Under the pieces are notes generated by a model, which saw nothing but the letters and a program-made list of their open reading frames with translations, ran no database searches and had not been told where the DNA came from. This document shows, in pieces, positions 23,761-37,772 of a DNA stretch of 64,000 nucleotides (positions are counted from its first letter, which is position 1; the number at the start of each line of letters is the position of its first letter). The DNA is from Eleginops maclovinus (Eukaryota; Chordata; Actinopteri; Perciformes; Eleginopidae). Position numbers and translations under genes: made by a program. The stretch lies in the NCBI RefSeq assembly GCF_036324505.1, contig NC_086368.1, positions 5,603,021 through 5,667,020 of the forward strand, read 5' to 3'.

Positions 23761-24030
23761 TGGTATAGCTCAGGTGACGGCGCACTAGCACTGCTCATTT
23801 TTGAGTTTGATTCACATATTTTCTGGAGATATTACTATTTTGAAATGATATGTCCCTAATGGTTAAATGTGACGTGTAGCATTTTATCTCAGATATATCC
23901 TGGTAAAATGAATGAAGAAGAAGTGGCCACAGAGCAGTTTCAGGACTGTAGATGTGTGACTGGATGAATGAATGTAAGTTGAGTATAGCTTGTCTGCTGA
24001 GCAGAGGTTGTACACCGTTACCTCTATTTT

Positions 24031-24180
24031 ATATATATCCTTTATTAAACCAGGTAAATGTCTCATTGAGATTAAATTCCCTTTCCAAGAGTGACCTGGC
24101 CAAAAATGCAGCATGAACAACGTTACAACAAACACAAACAATACAGGCAGACAAATACAACTGTCATAAAACACAGATTA
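24031..24180 (+). repeat. Retroelement 3' region-like dispersed repeat
   Basis: TTTATTAAACCAGGTAAATGTC, CATTGAGATTAAATTCCC, AGTGACCTGGCCAAAAATGCAGCATG and a following A/C-rich tail match a dispersed repeat seen in many teleost genomes as I recall it. Family and ends are not certain. Confidence 0.55.
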
Positions 24181-25230
24181 AATGTTAAAATAGCCTGTCA
24201 TTATGCAAATGATAGTGTAAATAATGTTTATATTACAAGTTGTATAAGTCAAGTGACAATTGCAGTAATTTAATGAGATTATTACACATGAAAGTGATAA
24301 ACTCTCTTTGGATTATCAAAGGGAACATATATCTGACATTGTTAGACTTAAAACGTGGGTTATACTAGAAATAAGGTGGTACTTAAATATGAAAAGATTT
24401 TAAAAAGCATGTGTGACAAATACATCCAGAAGTTGTTAAGTGCACCTTCTCTATAAAGTTGTATTTATTATTGATTATAAAAACTAGTACTTTTGGATGA
24501 AAGCTACAATCATGTTTCTGCTAATGTATTGATACAAATAAACTACAGTTTAAGGTCCTCAATGAGGAGGAACAATAATTAAAAAAACATGTAACAAGTG
24601 GACGCAATCAGATATACCATTTATGAATGGATCATTGAAGAAAGTATATTTTAAAAAATAGAAAAAAATAGGAACAAAGACAGAGAGGAAGAAAGAGACT
24701 AGGACAAAGTGGTTGAAGGGTGAGTCAGAGAAATAAAGGGCAAAGAGATGACATAGAAGAAAAGGTTGAAGGGTTGTTGTTTTGAATCAATCATTCTGTC
24801 ATCTTAACAACAGGGAACACCCTTCACAAGAGAAGTCCTCTTGTTCCACAATAAGAAATGCTTCGACATGAGGGGGAATGTTAAAGTTCTTGCCACCAAA
24901 GTTGAAGGTTTTCCTTTTCTTTGTGCCATGACATTTTCTACGTGCCGAGGCGGGTGACATGAACAGAGGGTTACAAACGTAGTAGAAAAAGTCAGACAAA
25001 CAAAGACACAAACAACAAATAGACAGAATGGTACATCCATAGAGAAAGTGACATGCCAAACCACCACCTGGCCAACAAAACAAGCCTCCAGCGCCTCCTA
25101 TTGTATCTGCTTTTGCTGTTATAATAAGTGTGACAAAATGTCTTGGTTTGATTTGAGAGCAAGATCAAACAAATGTCAACACCAATTAAAGGACAGACAA
25201 ATAACAAATGATGTACTGAATGATTTTTAC

Positions 25231-25432
25231 CTGCTATTTTGGTGCTGATGCGGGTGGTGACTGGTGGACCGAAACCCTTGTTGGTTGAGGCTTTGAGGGT
25301 GAAAAAGTACGTGGTTCCTGGGTAGAGACCTACGAACAGATGATGGGTCTCGTTCCTCAGCTTGAACACTCGTCCCCTCTGGGTTGTCAGATCAGCGCTG
25401 GGGTCCAATGAGCTCAAGGCCTTGTAGGTAAT
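25231..25432 (-). CDS. ptprt: ptprt exon, second half of FNIII domain 3 (202 nt)
   Basis: The acceptor is TTTCCTAAAG and the donor G|GTAAAA. Entry is phase 0 and exit phase 1, giving 67 codons plus one base. The peptide opens [15 protein letters not shown], continues with [18 protein letters not shown] and ends [22 protein letters not shown] is the classic FNIII turn before strand F. RNET provides another N-glycosylation sequon. With the 110-nt exon it makes a 312-nt, phase 1-1 module. The sequence DPSADL and [13 protein letters not shown] is the strongest pointer to PTPRT among the paralogues, based on recall. The open frame extends beyond both splice sites by chance, so a naive ORF call would overpredict this exon by about 100 residues. 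Confidence 0.96.
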
Positions 25433-25534
25433 CTTTAGGAAACAGGAGACAAAATATTGAATAGATATGTAAGCATTACCGTGTTTTGTGTAATACATTT
25501 ACTTTTTCTTCATTCTAGTGCATTTTAGTTTCGC

Positions 25535-25620
25535 GTATCATCTCTTGAGACCACTCCAAATGTTTCTTAAATCTTTATCTCTACATGTACAGTATGGCAG
25601 CCATTTCAGTGTCTGTTGAA
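25535..25620 (+). repeat. Dispersed repeat D, copy 1
   Basis: TTGAGACCACTCCAAATGTTTC, then CTTTATCTCTACATGTACAG and TATGGCAGCCATT, matching 54860-54935 in order and orientation. Confidence 0.5.
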
Positions 25621-27892
25621 TTCCAACACAGAGAAAAATTGTCGGTAGTTTATAGAATACAATAAAATAATAATAATCCTTTAACTCAAAGACATACCTA
25701 TAAATAATAAAACAAGAGAAAATTATAATGCTGAAGCGGTCTGCTGCTGTGTGTTACTCTTTGAGCAGAAGGAATAATCGTTGTAGCAGCCCCTTTAACA
25801 TCCAGGTTTGTGTGGCAGAGCCCCACTAAATCCATTTTTCTGCACTGAAAACATATGACATCAGTGCAATCAGTGATTATTGATATGTAAAGTGCCATGA
25901 AAAGTTGTTTTGGCCTACATGAAACACGTTTCCTAACTCTAACCCTTGCAACTTTGCCATTCACATGCACTGCTGGCCGATCAATTTCTTCTTAGGACTT
26001 CTGTGGCCACAGTATTTTCCACAACTTTTGGGAGAGAGTTGAGCAAAAAAAAAAAAAAAAATGTTGGCCCAAAACCTAAAAATTGTGCGCTCTAAAACCA
26101 CAACACCAATTTCAGGCTTCATCACTACCAGTAACCATTTCACATCACAGTCATTTGATGAATTGTTCATTTAAAGTACATTTACAGTTTCATTATTTCA
26201 GGTTTAAAAGAATAATCCCACCATCAATTGTTGTATCAGTAGTTTCATCAGTCCTAATCGCTCACAGTCAGAATGTTTAACACTTGATAATTAAACTAGA
26301 TTACTAATAATTTGATTTTGAGACTTAATTACTGCTCAGTGCATATATTTCCTGTGTTTAGTTTAGTTTTAGTATATTCAAGTCTTACTTTGCAATATTA
26401 CATCCATTTTTGTATTGTTTGAACTAAACACCTCCTGTTGACAAAATCTAACTAATCGTACTTCTGTCAGATTGTAATTTCAACAGAAATCAATTTAGTA
26501 GTTGAAGTGATGTTTGGCCCTTTGCTATAGGTCTGTGATTCTCCACATGATCTCCACTTTGAGACTGGAACAACTTGAACAAATCGACCCGTGGCCACTA
26601 AACTGGCCGAGGCACTTCAATAGTCATTATTTTAAAAAGAACCGTCAATGTCTGTCGTGATGTTGCTGCTGGCAAGTCTCAACGATGCACAACTGTCAAT
26701 GACTGCAGACACGGAAACACCAAAACAAACACTCACACGCAGTAAAACACTGGAGGACAGCTGTCATTGTGAATGACAGTCAGTACAAAAGAGTCAAACA
26801 CATTCAGAGCAATTCAACCCCAAACACAGTTTAGCCCTTCGTAGAGCATGTGTGTGTTTTTCTGTCAACATGTCTGAGTGCATTTCAGTTTTTTCATTCA
26901 GCGTTCCAGTGAAAATAAAAATACAAGATACAAAAAGTGTGAAGGCAAGGTGAGAATGAGCGAGGGAGGTAAGGGAAAAATAATTAATAAAGCAGAGACA
27001 GACAACATGAATGAACCAGAAGGCACTCACTGGAGCGGAAACTGCCACCAACGCAAAGAAAACAAGGGCTATAGCCTCTGGATCAGCTCATGTTTCCTGT
27101 TATTTGTCTTCCAGGTTTGATTTCTTGAGATAACAGAAAGGGCAGCACTGACTGCAAATAAGGAGTTCCCAGAACAAAACTTTCTTTCCACCATGTGTGG
27201 AACATCAATACCGTGCCTACAAAAACTGAACAAATCCAAAAACAACATCTCTTATTCTCAATCCCACCAATCTTATCCAGTTATATTGATTATCATCTGG
27301 ATTATTATAGCCATCAACAGACAAAAGGGGTGAAAGGTGTATGCTACATTTAAATTATAGCACAGTAACATATACAAATACAGAAGTAAGCATGGAGAAA
27401 TAATGTGAAAGAGAGAAAAAAAAACAATAATAAAAGAGAGAAAGACAACTGTTCAAATGCACCAGAGCTCTGCATTGGGTACAAGTGAATAGCTATGTAA
27501 CTTTGTGGTATATGACCACTTTTTCCCCATCTATCCATGTGTCCTTCTGTAATCTACTCTGGTCAGTCCACCAAGGCCATCCTGCCCCAGGATATATCTG
27601 ATGACAATGTTTCCATTGACGGCTTCCTGACTATTCGTGCAACGTTTCCATCAACAACATTTCCAACATGTCCTTTGATGGCTTCAGGGCTGTTTGGCCT
27701 ACAGAGATTGCATCGAGAGCTTCACCGTGTCTTCGTCATGACCCTGAGTCTTCAGAGGGTCTTTGTGCTGTGCAGGACATCCTTTCTCCAGACTCTGTGG
27801 CCACAAGACTTTAGTGCACATTTTAACTCCTATTTATGTTTATATAAATACATGTATTAAATTTATCCTAATATGATGCAACCGTCACAAAA

Positions 27893-27945
27893 CGTAATTT
27901 CCCTCCAGGATTATTAAAGTATTTTGCTCAATTAATTGATTGATT
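27893..27945 (+). repeat. Retroelement tail-like segment with GATT repeats
   Basis: AATTTCCCTCCAGGATTATTAAAGTATTTT followed by AATTAATTGATTGATTG resembles a fish LINE/SINE 3' tail. The open sequence before it (27537-27860) has no recognised homology. Confidence 0.4.
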
Positions 27946-28396
27946 GAAATCACAAAAAAGGAATTACTGAAAAATAGAGATGTAATAAATTAATGTATAT
28001 GAGAATCAGAAACACACTTGCAAAACAACACATTCAAACAAGAGGGAATCCAGAGGAAGATAACTTAGTGATCAAAGTAGTTGTCTCCTATAATCTTTAA
28101 ATGCATAAACTTTAGTATCATCTTTCTTAATTTGCATCCACATAAAGGTGTTATTCTGAAACTTAAATTGAGAGAGATAGACAGCTGTTTAGCTGACAGA
28201 AGCTCATATTCAGTTTTGTTGCCACAAAAAACGGTATTTAGTAAAGCAGTGGAGAGATACAAAGTGAACAATGGAGTAAATATGGAAAAATAATGATGAG
28301 AAATAAAGATCTAGAACGAGGCAAAGAAAGGATAAAGAGAGTCATAACAATTGTTTAAGATGGAGGTTTGTGTCAAATGGGTACCTTGGAGGCTGG

Positions 28397-28521
<125 letters not shown>

Positions 28522-30771
28522 GTAAGTGTGTGAATCTGTCGCAGTGAGGAGGTGGGACGAGGATCTCAGCACTTCACACTCACGGACGTTGGGCGGCCCT
28601 CATCTCTCCATTAAAGGACTCAAATGGAAAGCACTGACAGCTTGGTGCCTCACTCTAACTGGGCCCGCAGGCTGAAGTGGTGATGTGCCAATGTGTGACT
28701 ATGTGTGAGTGTGTGTTAGAGAGAGAGAAGAGGCAATATGAAATCCAAGGTTGAAGATGGAGAGAAAAGAGAGACACAAATAAATAAACTGGAGTGAGAT
28801 ATAGTGGAAACACACCTCTGGTGCACTAACTGTGATGTGCTTGTTCCACAGACATAAAGGTATGGTAGTGGAAATGAAACCCCATATCAGCCTTTGCTTT
28901 GATGTGGGATTTCAGAGATATTTCCTTCATGTTTAGCATCAGTGGTGAATGTGTGTGCCCTAATTGATGTCATGTGTTTATAAGATATTCATAGAGGCTA
29001 AACACATTTGATGAAACAGCTCAAGTACCTTCTGATACTCATAAACCATTGCTTGGGGTATTTTGGTGGAAGTTATTATGGATTCTCTATTCTAAAAATT
29101 ACTTTGTGTTACGAGAACTACAGAGCAATTCACAATAGCTGGAACTAAAATGGCTGTTCTACTTTCTAAAGGAATCTGAAGTGATTAAGAACCCTAGTTT
29201 CACATTAGCGTATAGAGCTATGATGGGTATAGGGGAAACAACATAAAGGAATCAATTTATAGAGGAATCTTATTCTCAAAATGTATACATGAAAGATGTT
29301 TGTCCTTAGAATTTGAGCAGCTGACGCTCATGCGGTGCTCGAGAAGGACAGTTGTGCTTTCCAGTATCCGTACGAAAGTGAGCAATGTAAAATAATCTGC
29401 AAAAGAGATTTCTGCAAAGCTCCTCATTCAACCTCATGATAGAAAGGCCACTGTCTGTTTATGTGATGTTGAAAATACGCCAGCTGTTTCAAAGGACCGT
29501 AATGTGCAAAAAATCTAATCTATAATGAAAAAATGGAGGAGTGATGTCATTGTGCAAATGTATGGTTTGACTCACAATGTTCCCTCTCCAGATTTCTGAA
29601 CAGCAGTGATCTAAACTGCCCTAATTGCCCTAACTTTTCTGTCAATTGCAGCTGATACCTTGACGCATAACCAATCAGATTATGGCTAAATGAAGCGATG
29701 TAAACTAGCAAGGGGCAACAATATGATACAATCTAGCTGTATTTATGGCAAGGCTCTGCGCCAAACCTTGTTAACAAAGAGCAAATCGCCTGTCATATGA
29801 GGCAGCTTAATTCAGCGAGAAGGTTGCCTTGTTTAAATTAAGTTCTAAAACCCAAAGTTTTCCTCTATCCTCCTTCTGTTTCTTTGCCAGTGTGCTAAGA
29901 AAGTAAAACAATGATATAAGATACTGTAAGTTCTTTTCTTCACTTTCAACATCCCCCGGTTCAACACACACAGACAACTAAACGCCGGTCAGATTGAGGA
30001 ACATGGGACGAAAACCTTCAGCTAACAGAAGTCTTGCAGTCCAAAATGCAGAGAGCCCTCCACAGAACGGCTGACGTCTCCCAGGCCTCACAGTTGGCCT
30101 GGCTGGCTGAATAAAACATGTTAAATCAATAGCTATTTATACAGACTGGGACTTGGGGGCTAGAACAATAAAACATCATCTATTTCATCTACGCTGCAGT
30201 TTTGCTTTGCACATCGATGGCTGTTATTTTATAAGTCATGAATGGCTCTCTATCTTTTTATGGGCTTCACTCTCTCTGTCCACTTACTCTTTCCCCCTTC
30301 CTTTTAGTTTCCATATTAGATGGTGGACCTTCTCACTGTTTTATCAGTCTTCCCATTGAGTTTACCTTTTTTTGGTACATGGTTACACTCCTCTATTTCT
30401 CCACTATTACATCAATCTGAGTTTGGGTCATAAAGCTCAGGTCGCTCTCTTTTTACCCCTCCTTCCTCTTTATTTTCCCTTCTCTCCATAGTTGATGTTC
30501 TTGGAATCGGTACAGCCATAAAGCTCAGGTTGTTTTATTGGTCAATGAAAAGGCAGGCACGCAACGGGGCAGTGCATCTTGGGTAATAGAGTGTGAGTCT
30601 GTGAGGCATAACTTACCGGAGGGAGTAAGTGTGAGGATTGAATTAATATGTACATTGGAGAAAGTAAAGGAGGTTAATAATAGAGGAGGAAGTCCAAAGA
30701 ATAAGAAAAAGGAAAGAACATAAAGTCAAAAAAGATTCAAAAAACCCACGATAATGTCACTGTACTGCTTC

Positions 30772-31100
30772 CTTAAAGGGGCCCTGTTCTGCTCATTTTC
30801 AGGTTCATATTTGTATTTAGTGTCTCTAATGTGACATTTGTCCATGCTTTAATGTTCAGAAAGCTCTTTATTGTTCTAGTACCTTTTAACCCTCTGTCTG
30901 AGACCAGAGTCCAGTCTGCCGATTAGTTAGCTGACCGGAATTGTTGTGATTTGTCAACCATTTAGAGATTTTCCGAACCCTTAGCCTATCACCTACAATG
31001 TGTTAGAGGGCAACCCAATAGAAGCACAAGTGTTATATAGTGATGACACTGTGTTACATAGAGTGTCAGAGTCTCCCTCTGGAGGGAAATTTTAATAAAA
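30772..31100 (-). mobile_element. MITE family B copy, reverse orientation
   Basis: Begins CTTAAAGGGGCCCTGTTCTG, then TCATTTTCAGGTTCATATTTG, TCCATGCTTTAATGTTCAGAAAGCTCTTTATTG, which is the reverse complement of the right half of 48901-49258. It ends near CTCCCTCTGGAGGGAAATTTT, the family's internal motif shared with 15218 and 51780, so its far end is truncated. Confidence 0.7.
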
Positions 31101-31624
31101 TGTATTTGAAGTTATATATACATTAAAAATAAAGCGTTATAGATTAATAACAGACCAGTAACTAGGACAACTTTTGCACATTAGGAGAGGTCAATGGTTT
31201 TCTTAGGCGATTTATAGCATCATTAAATCTGAAAAAATCTGAAAAAGCATTAACATTTACAACTACAGACTCGATGGACCATTGAACAAACTGCTGTTGA
31301 TGATTTATATATAATTTGTAATTGGTTTGTCTTTGTAAGAAGACAAAGCAATTGTCATGAAAGAAAAGGCCAAGGTGTATTTTTAAAACTGTCATTGCCA
31401 GTTATAATAAACCCATTGCAACTGTGCGATATTTGAAAGAAAGGCCATACACATTGTTCTCTTGTTGTTGGTTGTGTGTCTCTAGTGTCGGGGTTTGTGT
31501 ATGCTCAAGTGTGATTGCACATACCACTGGCTCTGTTTGCCCATGCATGAGATTGATGCTGGTGAGTATTAGAAGCCCTAGCTTTTACCTAGCAGCCCTC
31601 TTCATCAAACACACCGCTGCTGCA

Positions 31625-31741
<117 letters not shown>

Positions 31742-34361
31742 CGCACATGCACAAATAATTTTGAGCTCCAGCCAAGATTTATGGAAATAAACAATGTTAC
31801 GAGGCGCTGTGGTGGATCGGTGTTGTAGAAATGCTATTTCAATTCAGTTTTGTCATTTCACATTTGTTATTCTCTGTGCGGCTGTGCTTCATTCCTCACT
31901 ATCTCAGTGTTGCTGTTCTCTGTCATGTTGAATTAAGTAGGAAGTGTATAAGGTGGTCGTTCTTTCTGTTCCGTTTTATTTTGTTACTATTCACCTGAGT
32001 ACAGTTTCAATTTGTTTAACACCTCTTTATTTTGGAATTATTTAGTAAGCCTTTCATCCACAGCAGATTAAAGCAGAATAACTGAATGAAGTAGGCTTCA
32101 ATTTCTGCTCCTAAACTTTGTCGTCCAACTTACAGTCACTGTGAAACATTATCTATATTGTCCATCCAGTCTTGCATATTGCGACATATTTGAGGCAGCA
32201 TATGTGTTCTGTCCTTTGTTTGGTCATTCCTCTATAGCTCTACGTAACTTTGTTTCCTGTGCTACGTTCTATACTGAGAATCCATCGCTCGATTGGAACA
32301 GCTATTTCTTGCTTTAACCTGCATGTTAAAACATATTCATGAGATAAAAGTGATCCTATGTGTCCTGAAATCGACAACAAGCAACACGATGATCCATAAA
32401 AGGTTTGGGAAGGATAAATTATCGATGCCACTTTACTTTAACGGCAATAAAATCAGTTCTTCAATCCTGCACTTAATAAAGGGCAGAACACAGTGTATTT
32501 AGGTGCTCTGTTCTTTTAACTGATGTTCTGAAATTAAGTGAGTGTTTGGTGGCCTGCCAGCAGGGGTGGATATCTGGCTATGATCCGGATCATAAAAGAG
32601 TAACAGGCTTGCATTAAAACCAGAACATAGAAAACTGCCTTTTGGGGTTTTTCTGAAAATATGTTAAATAGAAAAATAGGAATAAAAGTGTGCTTTTGTT
32701 GTTCTACCTTTTATGATCTCTTAAGATTAAGTCACTAGACTCATTAGACTCATTTGTGCTGGTTTCCACTGCAAGTGTGCTAATGAAAAGAAAAAGGCTT
32801 CAGTCAAAGATAGTAAATACTATGTCCGACTTGATGACTGTACTATGAAATGTATAAAACAAGATACCAAATCAGCTCTCAAAAGGATTTTGTCTTGCTC
32901 GCTGATACAATAAACATCTTTTAATCCCTGTAGGAAAACCCAGGTGTCTGTTTCCAATGTGAAAGAGACATCTGTAGGCTAAACCACCTATCCTGCCCTC
33001 TAATGCTGATCTTTCTGTTTGTATAATAATACAGAATTAAAGTGGCTTTTCTGGGACAGTCCCCTTAAACACACTCTCCTCACTGTGTCAATGCACAATA
33101 ATAGAATCATTAAAAAAAACGATCTCCAGCTTTTTAGACAAGAATATGCCCAACCTTCATGTGATGAAAGTGATGCAGTCCTTGATGGAGCAACTTGCCT
33201 GGCATCCTTTTCTCTGGTACCTTAAGCCAACCCTAATAAACGAAGGTATCCAGTATCTGAGGGACTCTTCCACCTCCCCCCTGAGATTGTACCTGTCAAT
33301 CTGTGCCGCCAGAGCCGCCCTGAGACCATGAAGGCCAAGCCCAAGGGATTGAAGACAATGTTTACTACCTTTCTTCTTGCATATTTAAAAGTAAGAGGGG
33401 TTCATCTCCTAACACAACTGATGAAGAACCTGAGAAAACAGGTAAACTTCATACACTACGCTGCCCGAGGCCAAATGCCTGCTGCCTGTACTGACACAGA
33501 ACGAGGAAGCGGAGAATTGATAGAATGACTTGCTTAATAGTTCTCCTTCACTTTATATGTCCCACCCCCTGCTTCCCAATTAGAAACCTAATGCTAGCTG
33601 AAATATAAAAAAACATGAAAAACAACTTCTTTGTCCTTTTGTCTCCATGTATCCTGGCACCTTCCGCCGCATTCTGTAACTTGATAGGATCCCATTGTCT
33701 TAAGTTGTAGAATGTCTGTTTTTAGAAGTTTCTATTTGGGACGGACTGTTCTCCTGCTTCCAGTCTTTTAAATGTCAAGACATTCTGGGTCACTGCAAAT
33801 AGAGAGGCAAACCAACACCGCAGCAAATGCTATATTGTGTCCACACAATACCAATCCAAAAAGGAACGGACATGCAAAACTCCACGGATAAATGCCAACA
33901 TGCATGCAGATGCACACATGAATACTTCTGCATACACATAAAAACACAAACGGGAAAGTGATCTTTGGTGTATCCCCATCCCGCGCTCCTATTGTCCCCA
34001 AGATAAGCTAACTGCAGAAAGAAATAGCAACAGAAAGTCTGATAATATTTTGTGGCCAAGCTGCATCTATTGCTGGTTCTTGATAACAAAGGGAAGTGAG
34101 ACGGAGAATTTCCGAAAAGGATGGCGCAAAATGAAGACTAAATATAGCCTAATAGAATTTCCAGGCTATAGCACTGTTCTCTGATATAGATATACAAAAG
34201 AAAGAGACAGTTAAAAAAAAATGATGAGCAGAAACACAACAATGATCAAGCTTCATAAATAGCCTGGCTTTTAATTGCTAACAAAGGCCTCAATCGCTAA
34301 ATCAGGCTGATCAATCAGCAGTCGAGAGGGAGGAACAACAAGCTCTGGGAATGAAATGAAG

Positions 34362-34411
34362 CAAATGACAGGAAACAAAAGCTTTGGAAAGCGCTCGTTT
34401 CCTGTCATTTG
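34362..34411. repeat. Perfect 15-bp inverted repeat with 20-bp spacer
   Basis: CAAATGACAGGAAAC (34362-34376) is exactly complementary to GTTTCCTGTCATTTG (34397-34411). The spacer contains AAAGCTTTGGAAAGCGCTC. It lies inside a non-repetitive island (34240-34425). Confidence 0.93.
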
Positions 34412-35512
34412 AAGCCAACTGCGACCAGAGTTCACATCAAAATCCCAAAAGTATCAAAGTATATATAAAATAAGTTCACCCTGAAAGAGGTGATCAGAGA
34501 TGAAGCGTTCAAAATCACAGCTAAAAAATCAGCTGGTGGTGACAGTTTGACGGGAAACGGCCCGAATCCGCATCCGAGTGACACTTGCTTGACAGCCGCA
34601 CACCAACTTCCTGCCAGCAGAGTGAAGAAGAGTGACAGAAACAGCGCTCTCCCACTAGATGCTAATGTGGGCCACACATGCTTCCTCTGCTCTCACTCCT
34701 ACATTAAAAATCATCTGCTGACAAGCTACTCACCAAAGATTGGCAGTGATTTACAAGAGAAATGTGTTTAGTGGCTTTTTTCCACAAATCAGCAAGGTAA
34801 ACATTGTAAAAGTTTTTGTTCAACTGTTAGCCCTGCTGAGGAGTCTCATTGTTGTAAATTGTTCTTTTTATTATTTTGCACTCATGTTTAACAGTTGTAT
34901 GTGGACCTTAAGTTGGGTGTATCTGCGTTGTAACTAATCACAACAAATGTAACAACTCTTTGCTTTTTCCTGTAAAAGTACTATTTGGACTGCAAAAAAA
35001 GAAAAGGGCAATTTTTCCCTAATTTAATGCTTATTTAAATTAGATATCGCCCTATCCCAGAAGCGACTTAGAAAAGTGGAAATGTAATATATTAAGAATA
35101 AACTCAACAGCGGCAGAACTGGCTGTACTGCTGGGACCATGAAGGAGATAAATATTAAATAGATAAATAAACACAGCAGTGGTAGGCCAGGCCTCAGCAC
35201 AGAGGTAATAAGGGAGAAATATAAGGATAAATATTAGAAAATGAAAATGAAGATGTGAAAGATAAAGATATCAAAGGAGGCGTAACTGTTATGGCAGCCC
35301 AACCGCTAAAAGCGCTCGTTTGTCGGACTGTAGGGCTTTCAGAGGTCCTGTGATTGGCTGGAGGGAGGAGAGGGGAGCTTTGGTTGGCTACAGGGCCTAC
35401 CTGAGAGGTTAGAGCCTTGGGGGTTAATCCTGCGTGCGTGTGTGGGTTTGTGAGAGGGTATACCGGCAGGGGTCGGCGTCTGGATGCATAATCCTTTCTG
35501 ACTATTACCCCC

Positions 35513-35626
<114 letters not shown>

Positions 35627-36211
35627 CAGAGTGTATAATCCTCTTATGTTTGACTACCGGCAGACAGATTTGCTTCACTGTGTTCAGGAGTGTTTAAAGA
35701 GAACTGCTCATTTATTCATATTTATTTGAACATGACTTATTGCTTATACAGTATAAGGGCTTTATTTTGGTTGAATTATTTTTGCAACAATTAACAAATG
35801 AATAAATGTTCCTTTCAAGAATAACAGAGGAAAAAAATATATCATAACGGTTGTATGCCAATCTAAAGCGTATAGATAAATAGCATCTTGGAACAAATGG
35901 GTTTAACTACATGGGTTATTATGCAGTGTCTGAAAGTAAATATGTACAATTTCAGAGTACTATACCCACAAGATGTTATTCTACAGTATTCTGTCACAGA
36001 TATCTCTATCACATAGTATCCAAACCTACATTCTGAGGTGTTGTTATAGGTTGAGATTATTTACAACTTCATTGATGAAAACACAAGCCTATCAGAAATA
36101 TCTTTAAAAAAGGTTTGAATTAGATTCAACTTTACTAGTGTCAACATTGAGGTGGTGTATACAATAATGCAGCACTAATCATAGTACTTATAATGACTAC
36201 TATAACTATAT

Positions 36212-36340
36212 AATATAAATACTATGAAAAGGCTCATTTTGCAATATTAGTACTTTTATCTTTGGTACTTTACTGTGCGTATGTTTTGATGCTAACACTT
36301 TACTTTTGCAGGACTAATATTTCAACAGTGTGTATCTACA
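36212..36340 (+). mobile_element. Fragment of the CAGTGGTGGAAAG-type MITE
   Basis: Contains TTTTGCAATATTAGTACTTTT, TTTGGTACTTTACTGTG and ACTTTTGCAGGACTAATATTTCAACAGTGTG, matching the inner right half of that family as I recall it. The ends are not preserved. Confidence 0.5.
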
Positions 36341-37643
36341 ATTGAAAAAACTAATTGAAAGTGAAATATATGAGTATGTAATGATGTATAAGTATATGTA
36401 ACTATGGGTTTGATGCTCATGAAAATACATATAACATAACCATATATTTTTCTGATTTTCTTTTGCTATTTTTGTAATCCCTTTTCTAAATGCATATTCT
36501 CATATGTAGATATATACTTAATTAAGACCACTCTCACTAAACACTCCACTGCACTGGTTAATTGAGTTGATTTAATGTACATTTGTAAAAACAATAAACA
36601 GCATTGCAAAGTTTCCTTGAGTTTCCTATAAAAAAGTGTTAAAAGCCAGATTTGCAGGAAAAAAGGGTATTATTGGAGTTATTATTCCCCTCGATTATTC
36701 AATAGAAAAATAAATATCTTAACAAAAGCTGATTGGCATCCGTTGACAGTCTTTCCATGTTTACAACAAATACTGTATGTTGTTTTCTTAGTGAGTCATA
36801 TTGTAAGAAAGAGTCTCCTTAGCTAATTCCCTACCATGCAAGTTGTTTTGACATTTAATATCATTGCAGCGCCAAAGAAGCACAGCCGCTTAATGCATTA
36901 TTTTTAATCAAAACTGTTACTGTGTTTATTTGCTGTTTCTGAAGATAAAAGCTCACATATTTCTCATAAACAGAACAGACTGTAGTCTAGTATAAAAAAT
37001 AAAAGCTTATCTCTCCAACACTGTGGAGTAGAAGTGGTTAAAGACTTGCTGATTACAACCAGAGGAGGAAATCTCCTGCTGAACTGTTGATTATAATTAT
37101 TAGAGTACACTTTGCCCCTTTCGCTCGGCTTCTGGTGTTCTGGGGAAGCTGAACCACACCAGGCTGTAATAAATATTTACCATGGACACAAACAAAGGAA
37201 AAGCAGGGCTGCATTACTTCACACACGTACACACAGGTGCAAGGGATACTAGGCCATTTCCCTGCAGGCCACAGAGGCAGTGGCAGAGTAAGTGGGGTCA
37301 GCAGCTCAAGGACTTGAACGCCACACTAAATATAGTCCATGACAGAAATGAAAACAATATAGAGGAAGAGAGGATGGGGAAGGTGAGGAGATGGAAGATA
37401 GGATGAGATTGCTTCTCAATTGACATTGTGTTTGGATTTAAAAAGTCGCAATTACAGTATTTATGTTTCTTTCTACATGCAACACAGCAGTGTGTTTATT
37501 CTGTGGGGCTTTTCTGCTCTTTTAAATCTTGGAGAAAAAAATATACTATACTGTATGCTTGTGTGTGAGCAGTATGCCTCACACACACAAACACATAAAC
37601 TACTGGAGGCCAGGGCTCTGTAGAGAGTTTTAATCAGCAGTCT

Positions 37644-37772
<129 letters not shown>

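Larger units (their letters stand above)
22495..25230 (-). other. ptprt intron of 2,736 bp
   Basis: Contains a 19-base C run (23204-23222), a degenerate dispersed repeat (23537-23760) and a retroelement 3' region-like segment (24031-24180). The rest is AT-rich with no supported exon; open frames near 24800-25080 are chance continuations next to the following exon. Confidence 0.8.

Noticed and set aside
24992..25230. Extension of the FN3 exon frame past its donor
   Set aside because: The GTAAAA donor and the phase match with the next exon end the coding part at 25231; the downstream residues have no FNIII character.
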